DNA of 64,000 nucleotides, taken from assembly GCF_003265705.1 (NCBI RefSeq), contig NW_020312785.1, forward strand, positions 18,938,968 to 19,002,967, written 5' to 3'. Position 1 is the first letter of the stretch; each line of letters begins with the position of its first letter. This stretch comes from Callorhinus ursinus. Lineage: Eukaryota > Chordata > Mammalia > Carnivora > Otariidae. Positions 22,326 through 34,812 of the stretch are shown in pieces. The position numbers were made by a program, and so were the translations under genes. The notes below the pieces were generated by a model that was given only the letters and a program-made list of their open reading frames with translations, had not been told where the DNA came from and searched no databases.

Positions 22326-24879
22326 AATGGAATCATTGAATCATTCTTGTCAATTTTCTCTTCACACTTCAGGTGAGCTAAACTGCCTGACATACAGTGC
22401 TAATTCCCAATGTAGGCGCATTGCTATGAATATGTATGCACATACTATACCCTCACACAGAGGTTTCAAAACTTGTTATGTTAATTTGAAAACCTTTTTA
22501 AAAGCATAATCTGGCTTTGTCATACTGTTGTGTTAGGATTTACATTTTATAAAATAAAAATATTCTATGGTCAAAAGTCAGATGTACCTATCAGTCTGGA
22601 AGATATATCAGTATAAAATACAGAATATATAAATATGTAATAGATATAATATCAGTATATATGGAATATACTTAATGACTATATATTACATTATAATACT
22701 TTATATAATACATATATATAGCTTTCTGATGACCAATGCCATTGTAAACAAAATTGCTTAATGTCATTAACTAATGCTATTTACCCTAAAGTATGATTTT
22801 ACTATGTTTATTTTCCTTGATTTATGTTCATTTGTAAAAGTCTATGGTTTAATTTATTTTTGCTCTCTTCACACTGCCTAATCTTAAAAGAGAAGGTAGT
22901 AAAATAGCGAATCCATCCTCTAACTCATTCCTTTCTGCTGAAACACATAATTTTATAATGTGATTCTTTCTTTCATCAAATGTGGTGTCTGAAGATTGCA
23001 ACATTACATCGTAGCAAAGTGGCCTTTATCCTACTATAAGGATCAGATATTGTTGGAGATGGATAACAACACATCACAGATAGATCAGTACAAGAACTCA
23101 TGCTTACTGAATTACTATTCACTTCATAAATCTTGATATCTGTTCTAACATAGGCCTTTGGAGTCATTTTCATGACTATCAGAGTTGGAGTGAAAATATC
23201 ACTGGGATTTGCCATTCATGGCACTATGGGCACTTTCTAATTTATGGCTGTGATAGAAAAAGGACAGTGAACACCCAGATTCTTGTTTTCTTTAATTAAA
23301 AGTTAGTGTGGTAAAACATGGAATATTGTGCACATTCACCTGAAGGGATAGCGATGCAAAACAAGCTGAAGAGTTTGTTCTCGGTATTTTGTTTACAAAG
23401 ACAAACATCAAAAGCCAAAATACCCCTTTCTGACAAAAGAGATGTAAAAATATGCATCTGTGCTTTCTGAAGTGGGAGAAACTCACATGAGTGAGGTAGA
23501 GGGGTCCAGGGCATACTTGTACATTGCCAACCTCAAGGAGGGGCACGGAGACCAAGTGGAGGAAAAGGTTAGTAACTTTCTCTTTATAGGAGTCCGTTTT
23601 GAGTTTTCCAACATACTGCTTTTATAATGACATATTTATATAATGACATATATTTAGACATTTATATATACTTATATAATTTACTTATATGTACTTACAT
23701 AATTTATTTAAATATATATTATCATATACTTATATGATTTATAATTACATATCTATAAAATATGTAATGATATACTGCTATCTAGCCACTTAATCTCTAT
23801 GTATGTGTGTATTAGTGGATTGCACACACACACATATGTATATTTAAATTCACCAGTTGCTTTGAATTTAACATTGTTTTTCTGTGTTTTATTACTGAGG
23901 CTTTGTTCAGGGCATTTTTGTATCAGCTGTCTTTGGGTAGAAATGTTATAAACAAAAAAGCATATTTTCATGTCAGGAGAGAAAGTAAATCTGTTGCATT
24001 AAAACAATACTTTATTAAAGTGTTGGCTAATAATTTAGCCAGAACAGATATTTTAAACTATTCTAATGAATCATGACTAACGGTAAAATATTCTTCTAGT
24101 CCGTTATGTAGGATACATGTCCATTTCAGAAGAAAACATATGGCCGATCAAAATAGCTTATTACAAATACGAAACATATGAAGATTCATGGTTTAAAAGA
24201 AAAATGGAAATACATAAATATGAAATGTAAGTGTATTACTAACAGGGGTCATCTAACTCTAGTAAGAAAAGAAGGGTTCTTATCATACTTATCTCATTTG
24301 GTGAAGTAAGTAGATCTTCTGACTGACAAAAGTTTAAATCCAACATAAACATTCATTATTTTCAGCACAGCAAAAGAAACAATATATTATTGTTGCTGTA
24401 AAAACACGAAGTTCATAAGCCTTTGCTCCAAAAGGAAAGATTGTTTTTTTTTGGGGGGGGGGAAGGATATTGAATTAGAAGGGAAATACTTCGTTGACTT
24501 TTCTCAAAAATAGGACTGTACTACAGCTTGCCAAATCCAAAAATTATTGACTAGCAGAGTTTAGTTAAAAATATTTTGGCTTCATATAAAAATATACTTT
24601 GAGGTCTAGGGGTTTTTGCTCACATTCTGTGCCCTGCACTAGTGCACAAAATTAGAAGGGAAAAAAATAGCCAAATATGCTGTCACATGTTTTAGTACAA
24701 CGTTAAAATGATAAGTCTTTCACATGATTAAGACTTACTGTTATTTCTGAGTCATCTCTTTACAGTGCCATTGTAATGATCGATAACCTGAAAGGAAAAG
24801 AAATGAATCAAGATGTGGTGGTCATCATTAAAAATTTCCATCAACTTTGCTAAGAGAGTAGAACTTCAAAAAGAAAAAG
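22326..24879. other. Unassigned AT-rich non-coding DNA
   Basis: About 2.5 kb with TATA-rich low-complexity stretches at 22590-22725 and 23610-23770. A T8G10 run lies at 24445-24462. No interspersed repeat or coding sequence is recognised. Confidence 0.5.
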
Positions 24880-25022
24880 ATAAATAGTGAGGTGATAGAT
24901 ATAGTAATTAACTCTGTGGGGGGGGAATCCTTTTACACTGTCTATGTATGTCAAATCACCACAATGTACACTTTAAATCTCTCACAATTTCATACATCAA
25001 TTATACCTCAATAAGGCTGAAA
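24880..25022 (+). mobile_element. L1M 3'-terminal relic
   Basis: AGTGAGGTGATAGATATAGT, TAATTAACTC, 'TATGTATGTCAAATCACCAC', TGTACACTTTAAATCTCTCA and TCAATTATACCTCAATAAGG follow the terminal 140 bp of an older L1 subfamily. The poly-A tail has decayed. Confidence 0.82.
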
Positions 25023-27314
25023 TGTAAAAAGAAATTCCTGAACCAACACACATCCAAAATGTTCATTTTACACTTATTCAAAAAGAAATCTTAAAACATC
25101 CTCATTAGAATGAGATGTCTAAAAAATTTAAATATTTCAGTATAAATTCTGTCAGCTGGAACCATTTTTTCTATAATAAAAATAGTCATTCTCTTAGAAC
25201 CCCTAAAAAGTATTGCACAATAATAGGATCACTAATATCAATAAATTACTTTGCTAGGAATAATCAATCCAAATCGCTGTATGTGTGCTTTCTAAGTTTG
25301 GAAATATATGACTTCCAAAAATCAAAATTTATAGGAGTCAAAATTAATCAAAATATTAAACAGGTCCAGCCAAAATTAAGTTTACATAAATTAACTATGA
25401 AGGCAAATTTTGTTCTTGTTATTGTTTATAAAATATCATAAATTAATTTTAGAGACAAAAGGTTGTCATACGAGTAAACAAACGAAATACCACCAATTAA
25501 TTTTTAAAATATCTGTAAGTTTATAAACACTATTTTTTGAATCATAGGGTTATTAGTGGAATGCTATTTTTAAAATAGGTTTGTTTTAAAATGCTAATAT
25601 TAAAATACATCATAAATTACATCTAATGTCTCGAATTTTAATATTTAAGACACTACTCCAAGTTTTTAAGAAATATTTTTAAATCAGTCTTTTTATATGC
25701 TTTACATACGATTAATTTCCTTACCAATCTTATTTGCTGTCATAGGCATTCAGAAATTAATTTATATATAAGAGTAACTAGAAGAATTTGAAATGAGGTG
25801 AAGATTTGGGGAAACACATAATGACTGATGAGGTTTTACAAATTATATTCCAACTCTGTGAGAGAAAATCTACAAATATTAACAAAGTGATTGATGGGCT
25901 GGGCCAGTTTTTCGAACAGCAGAATATTCATGTAGGCTGTAGAAAGAATGTTTTCCTTCATTGATCTAGTTCATTCACAGTTAGCAAAATATTTGGAAAC
26001 TAAACCATTAAGGAAGGCTAGTATCCTTTCCAGACCATGAAAATGCAGAAAGGGGACAGCAGAACCTAAGCTTCTAACCCAAGGTTTTAAAATTTTCATT
26101 TTAAGCCAATATAGTCTCTCTTTTTTTGGCTTAAAAAAACCCTACACAATATACAAACAGTTCAATCATATATTTTTTGTTTAATAAGTACAGCTAGTTA
26201 TTGATCTATTTAATATTGAAATGAAGTACAGAAATACGGAGAACTTTACGAAGCCCAAAGTAAACTATTAAAAATCAAGTACTATTACATTTGTATTTGT
26301 GAAGTAAATTAATGTATGGTCAGTTTTATGGTTTTTCCACTCCAAGTAGAACATAAAAGTAAATAAACAAAGATCTATAATTTATTCTGTTAGTGTCTAT
26401 AATTTAGTTTAAAATACTCCAGTAGGTACAGTATGAAGTACATTAGTATACCTTTAATTTACAAACTAGAAAAATAAATTAAGATTTGAAGAGTTCTAGT
26501 CAAGGATTCACTCTCTAGGTAGATTAGGATTTCGTTTCTTAATCAATATTTTTAACTCCAGGGGCAACTGTGATGAATGCTTTCAATTTCCAAATATTGT
26601 TCTGTGAAATTATACATGGGATGGGGGGTTGATAATTTACAAAGGATGTGACAGTTCTTCTTTGGTAAGACAAGTGGGCTCCAAGATGTGTGATTGGCTA
26701 GAAATACTGGGCAATCATCTCCTCATTCTGGAGACCACATATACAAATCTTAGTAAAAGGCCAAGAGGCTAACATCTTGGACACCTTAGATTTGGAATTC
26801 TATTTAATTTGTCACCCACTCCTCAAATAAGCTGGCACCTTCTTTGCCTGGTCCTACTAGAAGGCTCACTGCTCCTGCCACCAGAATACTGTTGTGTTTG
26901 CTCAGCAGTGTGCCTTTCTTACAAGGTGCTGGATGGCATGCTGAAAAGGACAGAAAACAGAGACTAACCCAGATTACTGGAATGGGCTATTTGGTGGATT
27001 TTACGATTGATTGTTAGTAAAAGTTTGTATGTTTGCAGAAATTGGTCTGTAACTTATTTGGGGTTTTTTTTCGTTTGTTTTTTGAACCAACTACTTGGTA
27101 GCAAAGTTGTAAGAGAAGAGACACATAGTGCCTACCTATCTTTTATTGTCATGATGGAAATGTTGACAGAAATCCCCTGACAACTGTTGGAAGAAAAAAA
27201 CAAAACAAAACAAATTATCTTTGGTCAGATCACAGTATCAGTCTATGGACTAGAAGATAACTCAGGTCCAGTTTTGCTAGAGAAAATAGGTTGTGCTATA
27301 TACAGTAATAACCA
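25023..27314. other. Unassigned AT-rich non-coding DNA
   Basis: About 2.3 kb without recognised elements. A 108-codon frame at 25115-25441 is very AT-rich and has no recognisable domain. Confidence 0.5.
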
Positions 27315-27620
27315 ATCTCCATTCTAGTGGCTTCAAATGACAAAGGTGTATTTCTCACTCATGTTAAATGTCTATTACAGATCAGCAGAGGAGCTCTGCT
27401 AATCATAGTAACTCAGGTAAATAGAAAAATAGGGTAGCCTCCATCACAATTATGGAGAAAGATACAGGAAAGGTGAAGGAACATTGGTGATTAAATGTTC
27501 TGGCTCCAAGTACAATACTTATAGGCCTCAACTCCTTTACTGGCCCACTTAAATCACAAGGAGACTAGGAAATGCATTACAATTTTATCATGTGTCCAGA
27601 ACAGGGGAGAATCAGAAATA
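27315..27620. mobile_element. Old interspersed repeat, family not named
   Basis: The phrase order 'GGTGTATTTCTCACTCATGT', AAATGTCTATTACAGATCAG, CAGAGGAGCTCTGCTAATCA, 'TTATCATGTGTCCAGAACAG' recalls a widespread mammalian repeat. I remember its consensus as 'TTTATTTCTCACTCACGCTG...GTCCATTGCAGGTTGGC'. I cannot name the family or its orientation reliably. Confidence 0.45.
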
Positions 27621-27984
27621 TTTAACAAATTTTTAAAAGTACCAGAGCAATTCAGTGTCTAAAATTGAAACAGTTTTTCTGTTTGAATATATCCTAAAGT
27701 TGCAGTATATCCTAAAATGGTACTTTTTGAAAAAAAAAAAAAAATGATTAAATTTGACTTTGCTATTGAGTTCCTGAACTAAAGACCAAAATCTTTATGA
27801 CTGAAATAAATTCTGTTCTAATGTAAGTAATCTAGAATATGAGCCTGCAGGTTTAACTATATACATGATATAAACAGTCATTAAACATTTCTGCAAAAGG
27901 AGATTCTTAAAAAGGATAAAAAGACTATACTTTATATTTAGACACTGTAGCAGGAGTGGCCAAATCTTTATGTGCATACTAATA

Positions 27985-28110
27985 ACAAGGAGTATTTGTT
28001 ACAATGCAGATTCTTGGACCTTGGGCTAATATTATTATTTAATAGGACTAGTATTTAAGTGCAGGATTCTACGTTTTAAAATACACCCATTTAATTCTGA
28101 TGCGGGCAGT
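27985..28110 (-). mobile_element. MER5-type hAT transposon relic
   Basis: TTGTTACAATGCAGATTCTT, GGACCTTGGGCTAATA, AGTGCAGGATTCTACGTTTT and TAATTCTGATGCGGGC match the reverse complement of a MER5 element. Confidence 0.65.
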
Positions 28111-28429
28111 GCTGGGTCCTGGAACCAGATTTTGAGAAGAGATGGTTAGAGCTAACCGGTTCCAAGAAGCAAAAAGGGTAAGCATGAAATTGAATTGGGG
28201 GAAAAGTGAGTAGGGCTTTAATCATTTCATGGCATATGAATTTACTTAGTTGCCTAAACCATATTATAAGACAATGTGACAAGAGAACATCTGACTCAGC
28301 AGTCTCAGCAAGAGGAAACAGCCATGCAGTGACATTGCTTCTCTGATTTGCATGAAAATTTTGAGTAACTGGTATGTGATTAATCTCCATTTAAATTATG
28401 AAGAACAGGGGCATAACCATTCTCTTTAC

Positions 28430-28880
28430 AGACAATTCCCAAAGTAACAACTCTAGTCCAGCCTCCTCTCCTGAGTGTCAAACTCAAATATCCAACTTTC
28501 AACATGAAATCTCCATTTGGATCGACCTAAGAGACATCTCCATCTTCACTCCTCCAAAACCAGATTCTTGACACTTGCCTCCCAGACTGCTCCTCCTGAA
28601 GCCATTTCCATCTCAATCACTCCTCCTGAAGCCATTTCCATCTCAATCAATGACAACAATTCTTTCAGTTACCCACGTCAAGAACCAGGAGGCCATCTTT
28701 GGTGCATCATTTTCTCCACTGTTTTCTCAATCAGTCAGCAAAGCCCCTCCGTGATTTCTTTGGAGATGCCTTCCAGAATCTGACTACTTCTTATCATCTC
28801 CTTTACCCTTGTCTAATCTATGCCACCATCATCTCTTAGTTGAACTGTTATAACAACCTCCTAGTGTTCTCCTCCAAGAC
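28430..28880 (+). mobile_element. L2 LINE, 5' portion of a long split copy
   Basis: L2 upstream region: TCTCCATTTGGATCGACCTA, GAGACATCTCCATCTTCA, CAATGACAACAATTCTTTCA, 'CAGCAAAGCCCCTCCGTGAT', GCCACCATCATCTCTTAGTT and AACAACCTCCTAGTGTTCTC. It contains a 30-bp tandem duplication and is followed by an unassigned purine-rich block before the copy resumes at about 29215. Confidence 0.85.
28591..28650. repeat. 30-bp tandem duplication inside L2
   Basis: TCCTCCTGAAGCCATTTCCA plus ten more bases occurs at 28591-28620 and 28621-28650, differing only at the last base. Consensus L2 has one copy here. Confidence 0.95.
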
Positions 28881-29214
28881 GTGCTGATAAATGTTTATTG
28901 ATAACTGTATTTATAAATAATAAATATTGATAATGTTATAAAGGAAAGGGAGGAAGAAGAGGAGGAGGAGGGCTGAAGGAAGGAAGGAAAGAAGACAAGC
29001 AAGGACAAACGAAGAAGGGGCAGAGAGAGAGAGAGAGAGAGAAGAAATCCCTGACTGACAGCTTTTGCAGACTTGCATGGTGTAAACACTCCCACCATGA
29101 CTAACTGAAAGTGACATGACCATGTGTCCTCAAAGAGGTGAGCACAGTGACGTTTTGGGAGCCGGAGGGAGTGAATTCTAGCATACCACAGGTTCTCCCT
29201 TCTTTCACCCTTCC
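28881..29214. other. Unassigned block interrupting L2, with purine-rich tract
   Basis: About 330 bp separate two collinear parts of one L2. The first part begins TGCTGATAAATGTTTATTGA. The middle (28942-29045) is almost pure A/G, with GGA, GGAA and GA units. The last part is non-repetitive. It may be an inserted element I do not recognise or a diverged section of L2. Confidence 0.55.
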
Positions 29215-29770
29215 CAGTTGATCTTCTTCACCATGAGGCAGCAAGAGTGACCTGAGTCTGATGACGTCACTCCTCAGCGCAAAGCCTTCCAGACGCTTGC
29301 CATTTCATTCAGAGTACAATCTCAGATCTTAACACAGACTCTGAAGCCTGTGCATGATAGTGCTCAGGGCCACCCTGTGCTCTGTGGTCCCACTGCCTCC
29401 TACCCTTGCCTGGCTCATGGCCCTCCAGGCACCCGGGGCTCCTCCTCACTTGACCTTAAAAATACCAAGCATGCCCCCACTTCAAGGCCTTTCCACTTTC
29501 AGTTCCCTCTGTCGAAATACTTTTTCCTTAGCTATGTCCCTCCCTTACTTCCCTCTGGTCTTTGAACAAATAGCACCTAATCAGGGGCCCCTTCCCTGAA
29601 CGTCTGACATAAAATGGCATAACCCCCTTCTCTCTTTAATCTTTCAGCTTGCTTTATTCTTTATAGCACCTTTTACCACCTGATGTTTATACATATAGAT
29701 AGATATTATTATCAATATTTATTACTGTCTGTTTCCTTAAGGACACACACGTCAGTTCAGTTCCTATTTT
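29215..29770 (+). mobile_element. L2 LINE, 3' portion of a long split copy
   Basis: This continues the L2: GATGACGTCACTCCTCAGCG, CGCTTGCCATTTCATTCAG, CAAGGCCTTTCCACTTTCAG, TTCCCTCTGTCGAAATACTT, GGCCCCTTCCCTGAACGTCT and CCTTAAGGACACACACGTCA. With the 5' portion it makes one of the longest L2 copies in the window. Confidence 0.88.
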
Positions 29771-29799
29771 CCTATCCCCTGTTCCAATGACACTGTCAC

Positions 29800-29990
29800 A
29801 TAATGAACTAATAAAATGGCATTGACTAAAGAGACATACAACATACAAGCAAATAAATGAAGAAGGTAATTTTACTCATCAGAAGTGCCATAAAGCAAAT
29901 AAAGGAGTGTGGTGAGTGATCCCATGGAGGGTGCGGTAGCCAGTGGGTGGTGACTATCTCAAGACATGATATTTAAACTAAAGTTAGAAT
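29800..29990 (-). mobile_element. L2 LINE relic, reverse
   Basis: TAATGAACTAATAAAATGGC, CAAGCAAATAAATGAAGAAG, AGTGCCATAAAGCAAATAAA and GGAGTGTGGTGAGTGATCC resemble the reverse of the L2 tail (GACAATAAACAAGTAAATA, AAGTGCTATGAAGAAAATAAA). Confidence 0.5.
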
Positions 29991-30267
29991 AACAATATAA
30001 TTAGTACAGCTTGCCCATAAAAATCCATTATAGCATAAAAGAGTAGGAGCAGCTTTGTGGATGATTTTAGGATTTTAAAAAGAAACAGGTAAAAGAAATG
30101 AGTTGTTGGATATGTTCTCAAAAAGTGCACACTGACTCCTAAAATGATGGAATAAAAAGATAGTATTTCACTTAAAGGAGAAGGAAAAGGAGGCAGAAAA
30201 GATCACCCCTTCTAGTGTGCCACCCTGAAGGGGGGGGCATAAGGAATAGAAAAATCAAGGGGGGGGA

Positions 30268-30474
30268 TTCTTTTTTTAAAGATATATTTATTTATTTTAG
30301 AGAGAGAAAGAGAAAGCACAAGCAGGAGGGGCAGAGGGAGAGGGACAGAGAATCTCAGGTAGACTCTGTGATGAGTCTGGAGCCCGACACTGGGCTTGAT
30401 CTCATGACCCTGAGATCACAGCCTGAGCAGAAACCAAAAGTTCGATACTTAATCAACTGGGCCACCCAGGCGCC
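30268..30474 (-). mobile_element. Can-SINE (SINEC), reverse orientation
   Basis: The minus strand reads GGGGCGCCTGGGTGGCCCAG, then GGGTCATGAGATCAAGCCCA, an older-type CT-rich middle and an AAATAAATATATCTTT tail. The flanks are G-rich on both sides (AAGGGGGGGGATTC and AAAGGGGAGTA), too simple to prove a duplication. A 116-codon frame across it is not a gene. Confidence 0.94.
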
Positions 30475-30499
30475 CCAAAGGGGAGTACTTATATTTGGA

Positions 30500-30735
30500 C
30501 AGACCTTTATACTTTCAAGGTTTATGATTTTCAGATTTATTTACCATATTTATCTCTCACAGTGACTTTGAAAATAGGCAGAGTTTATTATTCCCATCAT
30601 GAAGAAAAAGTGCCTAAGACTCACAGAGGTTCATGCTTCCTCTAAGGTCAACAGACTAGCAAGATACTGAACAAGGATTACCTAGCAGCCAGGTGTCCTC
30701 ACACAGTCCATTATACTGTAACCAGTATGCTATGC
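30500..30735 (-). mobile_element. MIR SINE relic
   Basis: Reverse MIR: CATATTTATCTCTCACAGTG, ATTCCCATCATGAAGAAAAA, CTCACAGAGGTTCATGC, TAAGGTCAACAGACTAGCAA and ATACTGTAACCAGTATGCTA. Confidence 0.75.
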
Positions 30736-30859
30736 CACCTTGATAAAAACTGCCAGAAGATTACCTGGAGGTCGCCAGTCTGTGCTATCTGAACTCAGTT
30801 CTTACAGTGGGTTTGTGTTTAAATTCCAGCTGACTTGAATTAAAGGTTGACTTCAAATG

Positions 30860-31415
30860 CATGGCCAAAAGGCCAACAGTAACATTAACCTTCAAAGATT
30901 CCTTCATGTCCCCTCTAACTGAGTACAAACTCCTGGCGCTGGCAACCAAGGCCGTCACAATGTGAATCGAATGGGAATTTCCAGCTTTTCCCCACACATA
31001 CCCTAAGAAAAATTTTAAAACTTTTTTGCCCATGCCAGATTACCTGCCCAATCACTCACCATGAAGAAAAGCAAAGAGAGAAGGTATGACTTGCTTCACC
31101 TGCAACATCCACCCTTTCCTTCCTCTCATTTTTTCTGTCACAGTTTAGCCATCTTCAAGAAGTCTTTGCAAAGCCCTCAAATCAGCTGTGTTTTTCATTT
31201 TTCAAGCATTCTTCAAAGTCTGATGACACGAGTCATATCCTGCCTTGTACTACAGTTACTGGAGAAATTGTGAGCTATCCCATTCCTTAAATAGAATACC
31301 ACTGAGGTGAAAAAGGGACTCTCCTATCTCTCACTTCTTCAATTTTATATTCCTTTTGCAGGGAGTCTGCCAAATAGTGGGGAACCAATGAATACTTGTA
31401 GCATTGAATAAAACT
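30860..31415 (+). mobile_element. L2 LINE 3' region relic
   Basis: CTGAGTACAAACTCCTGGCG, CAACCAAGGCCGTCACAATG, 'TTCACCTGCAACATCCACCC', CAAGAAGTCTTTGCAAAGCC, ATCCTGCCTTGTACTACAGT and 'ACCAATGAATACTTGTAGC' run in L2 order. An 82-codon minus-strand frame overlaps it and is not a gene. Confidence 0.65.
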
Positions 31416-31584
31416 GATTTTAAAAACGTAGCCTTCAGATTAATGATTCCAACACTCTATTGAAGGCAGAAAGAAAGATAGGAGAGGTACAGAGCACAGA
31501 GTGAAATCAATAGAAGAAATTATTTTAGAGAATGAAGAAAAGGAGAAGTAAGTACAAGAAGTCAATCATATATTCAGAACTGGC

Positions 31585-31650
31585 ACAATGCATGGGGCAC
31601 AGAAGCTACTCAATAAATACCTGTTGAATGAATAAATGAATGGCTGAACA
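31585..31650 (+). mobile_element. L2/MIR-type 3' terminus
   Basis: GCATGGGGCACAGAAGCTAC followed by TCAATAAATACCTGTTGAAT and GAATAAATGAATG matches the L2 3' end with its short terminal repeats. Confidence 0.7.
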
Positions 31651-31839
31651 AAAAGAGGGTAAATGAGGACAAAGAACTATTGAAAGATAACCTTAAAACT
31701 GGGTCCATCATTTCAAGCTAAATGGGCAAACACCAACAGAAATTAAGGCATCAAATATACTATTCAAAGGATAAAAGGAAATACCTATCTGTATTACCTC
31801 CTCTCATGCTCTTTTGTTAGGAAGCATTTTCCTAATTAA

Positions 31840-32003
31840 TTTAATCTGAACCACAGAAAAATTCCATGAAGAGGCAGGAGAAACATGATTCCATCCATTT
31901 TATAAATAAGGAACAAGGTTGAGAGGAAAAAGTCTCTAGGTCAAGATCAGAATTGAGGGCAAAGTCAAAACTTGAACGTCTTGGTTCTCTAACTCTTTGA
32001 CAT
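31840..32003 (-). mobile_element. MIR SINE relic
   Basis: Reverse MIR: CCATCCATTTTATAAATAAG, GTTGAGAGGAAAAAGTC, TAGGTCAAGATCAG and CTTGAACGTCTTGGTTCTCT. Confidence 0.65.
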
Positions 32004-32007
32004 TCTG

Positions 32008-32115
32008 TGCTCCATAGACCAGCAGCATTTGTCTCCCCTGAGGTCTTATCAGAAATGCAAAATCTCAGACTCCACCCCAGATGCCTGAATCAGGATATGA
32101 ATATTAATATCTCTA
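32008..32115 (-). mobile_element. MER5A-type hAT transposon relic
   Basis: ACCAGCAGCATTTGTCTCCC, 'CAGAAATGCAAAATCTCAGA' and CTCCACCCCAGATGCCTGAA are the reverse complement of the MER5A half that ends CTGCTGGTCC. Confidence 0.88.
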
Positions 32116-32189
32116 GATGATCTTAAGTATCAAAGTTAACTGTTCACCTGATACAAAACTGGATATAAATCTGTCTGCTTTCATAGACA

Positions 32190-32420
32190 GATGGATAGAT
32201 AAAGCATGGTATATGACATACACCATGATATGATACCATATATGATATCACATATATTTCATAAATATGATATATATGTATATATGCACACACATATATT
32301 GCTATATGTATATATATATAACAATAGAGGAAACATCATATAGCTATATCACCTTTATTTAATAATATTGAATATTATTATAAATATGACAAATACTCAA
32401 TATTATTAAATGATAATATG
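32190..32420. repeat. AT-rich (TATATG/ATATTATT) low-complexity sequence
   Basis: Alternating ATATG, TATATATA and AATATTATTAAAT motifs dominate about 230 bp. Confidence 0.75.
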
Positions 32421-32707
32421 ATTTTTGTAAGATACATGATAATAAATATAAATTAGAAAGGAACATAGTTTAGGTCCATGGATACATCCCTTAAAGAAAA
32501 GAAATATTTAAAGGAATGAGCCTCTTTTTAATTAAAGCAAAACTGAACAGTTTGTTGGACATATAAGGATTCAATCATGTCTTTGAGAGAAAAAAGAATA
32601 CAAAAGGGAACGCAAACATAGCAATATTTTGCAATATAGCAAGCACAACAGTTGGCATCCATTTATAAAAACAAAATACTGAGAGATGTTAACATTAGAG
32701 GGTTCTT

Positions 32708-32710
<3 letters not shown>

Positions 32711-32739
<29 letters not shown>
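32711..32739. repeat. (AC)n microsatellite
   Basis: About 14 uninterrupted CA units. The minus-strand frame that translates it as a valine/cysteine run is not a gene. Confidence 0.95.
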
Positions 32740-32741
<2 letters not shown>

Positions 32742-32759
32742 ATACACAAATATACACAA

Positions 32760-34554
32760 ATAAAATAGCTAAGTAGAATGGTTTGATGCTAAACCAAAAT
32801 AGCAAGATTGTGACATGCTATTAAATTAAGGGAAATTGTTTTCGGTGATCTTTTGTTAGTAATAACAAACAATAATTTTTGGAAAACAAGGCAATAATAG
32901 AATCTAAACACAGCTTATTATAAACACATGTACACCTCATGCTTTAGATAAAAGAATGAGCAGGAGTAGGAAGTTCATTTCCCCTTTCAGAAGGGTGAGA
33001 GATTGTTTTTACTTCGAATTTTTTTTAAGGTTCAGACAAAGCATTTCTTAAAAAGTGGTTGAAAGTTCAGAGCTAAGTTTCATATTCAGTCACTAGAGCT
33101 TTCCAGTGTGAAGATTTCTGCATATATTTTTCAATTTGTCCATTGCCATCGATTTTTATTATTTTACCTTGGTAAAAATGTAAACAGAACAGATGAGAAG
33201 AGAAAATGAGTGGGTAGAATGGACAGAAAGGCAAGAAACAAAACTGGTTCCAGAGAAGGGAAATATTTAACAAAAGAGAGGATAGTTGAGCTAGATCCAG
33301 AAAGATGAATTAACTTTTCCAGAGAGAAATTAAAAAAGAAATTTTGTTATCAAAAGGCAAGATAGCTTCTTAAGAAAACACATAAAAGGATTATTTTCAT
33401 TTCTAAAATTGAAAAACAATGGTACTTACAAATGTATAAATAGTAGTGTTTATAAATTATCTATCAAAAATCAAAAGTATTTTCATTAAAGATCTTACAT
33501 CAAATAGTCAAAACCCTTCACATGGAAGTGTCTTGTCTTAATGTTATTTTCAAGTTGTGAAGTACTATTTGAAAGAAAGAAGAGTTCCAAATTATGTGAC
33601 ATAGGGAAAAGAATTTTCCAGTGCTAAAAGTATGTATCATATTCAAGATGGTTGTTATGATGAGAAAGTAAAACCTTCAACAACTTTTGATTGGCTTTAG
33701 AGTTCTCAGAAGCATAATATTAGTTATGTTCAAATAATTTTTTCCAACTATCAGAAACATCTTATTCAAGGAGGACTCAAACACGTGTGTCATACATATA
33801 CACAACACAATATTGCCTACATTGAATGACTGTGGCAATTTACATTGGGTTTAGAACTGATTATGTTTATCATATGACAGTGCTGAAATATCCTCTGAGA
33901 ATCCTGATTTTAGGTGAACTGCTTCCTTGCATTCATAAATAGGATGCACAGCTAGTTTCTATACTTTATCTGTCTTCGCTAACTCTTTACTTAGGTCTAT
34001 ATTAAGAATCATGTCCTTACCATCTTGACCATATTGTTCATAATTGTATTTGTAGATATGGAGTTCTCTGTGATGCACCAACACCTATATTGTGCTGGGA
34101 GTTGAAAATAGAAAGTATATGAGATTAAACTTGGAGAATTCTTGGCATTTGTAATATAGGTGTATATTAGATTTAAAGGAGATAAAGTTATATTCAAATG
34201 GTTTTCTCTCATGATAGCAGCACATTTAAGCTGCTTTCTTCTTGCACTTGACTATGGGCTCCAGAAAGACAGAGATCATGTATTAACCATGTCTGGATCC
34301 TGAAAGTATATTTGGACCACAGTACTTGGACCAAAAATAGACACTCAGATTAATGAACTAATTTGAGGGCCATATACGCTGAAGTGCATATTGTTTGGGG
34401 TGTATATGATTGAGAAGGCAAATTTAGAACCATAATATAAGTCATCCCATCTATTTCACAAAGTAGATCCCAGAGATACTTGAAAACATGTCACCATAGA
34501 ACTCATTTCTTCAAGCAAAAAGGCCAAAAAATAATCCACATTCATGGATTACTA
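32760..34554. other. Unassigned non-coding DNA
   Basis: No interspersed repeat or coding sequence is recognised. Confidence 0.5.
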
Positions 34555-34812
34555 TAAATAATTTATTCATATAAATATTTATTTGTATGGATTTATTATA
34601 TATAATATAAATATATATGAATTTATTATATATCTATATAAATATAAAATATTTTTAGATATTTTGAACATATATTTATATATATTTTTAATATATGAAT
34701 GTACATTTATATAAGTATTTATAAATATATAAATTTTATAAATAAAATAATTTTTATCAGCATACCTCATTTTTGTAAATAAAATACATTTATTTATAAA
34801 ATAAATAAATAA
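34555..34812. repeat. Extreme AT-rich tract
   Basis: About 260 bp made almost only of A and T, with recurrent ATATAAATAT and TTATAAATA motifs. It resembles sequence with low duplex stability or matrix-attachment potential. That role is inference only. Confidence 0.8.

Noticed and set aside
32711..32739. Possible CRISPR-like or satellite array among the simple repeats
   Set aside because: It is a plain (AC)n microsatellite; no direct repeats with unique spacers occur anywhere in the window, and the organism is a mammal.
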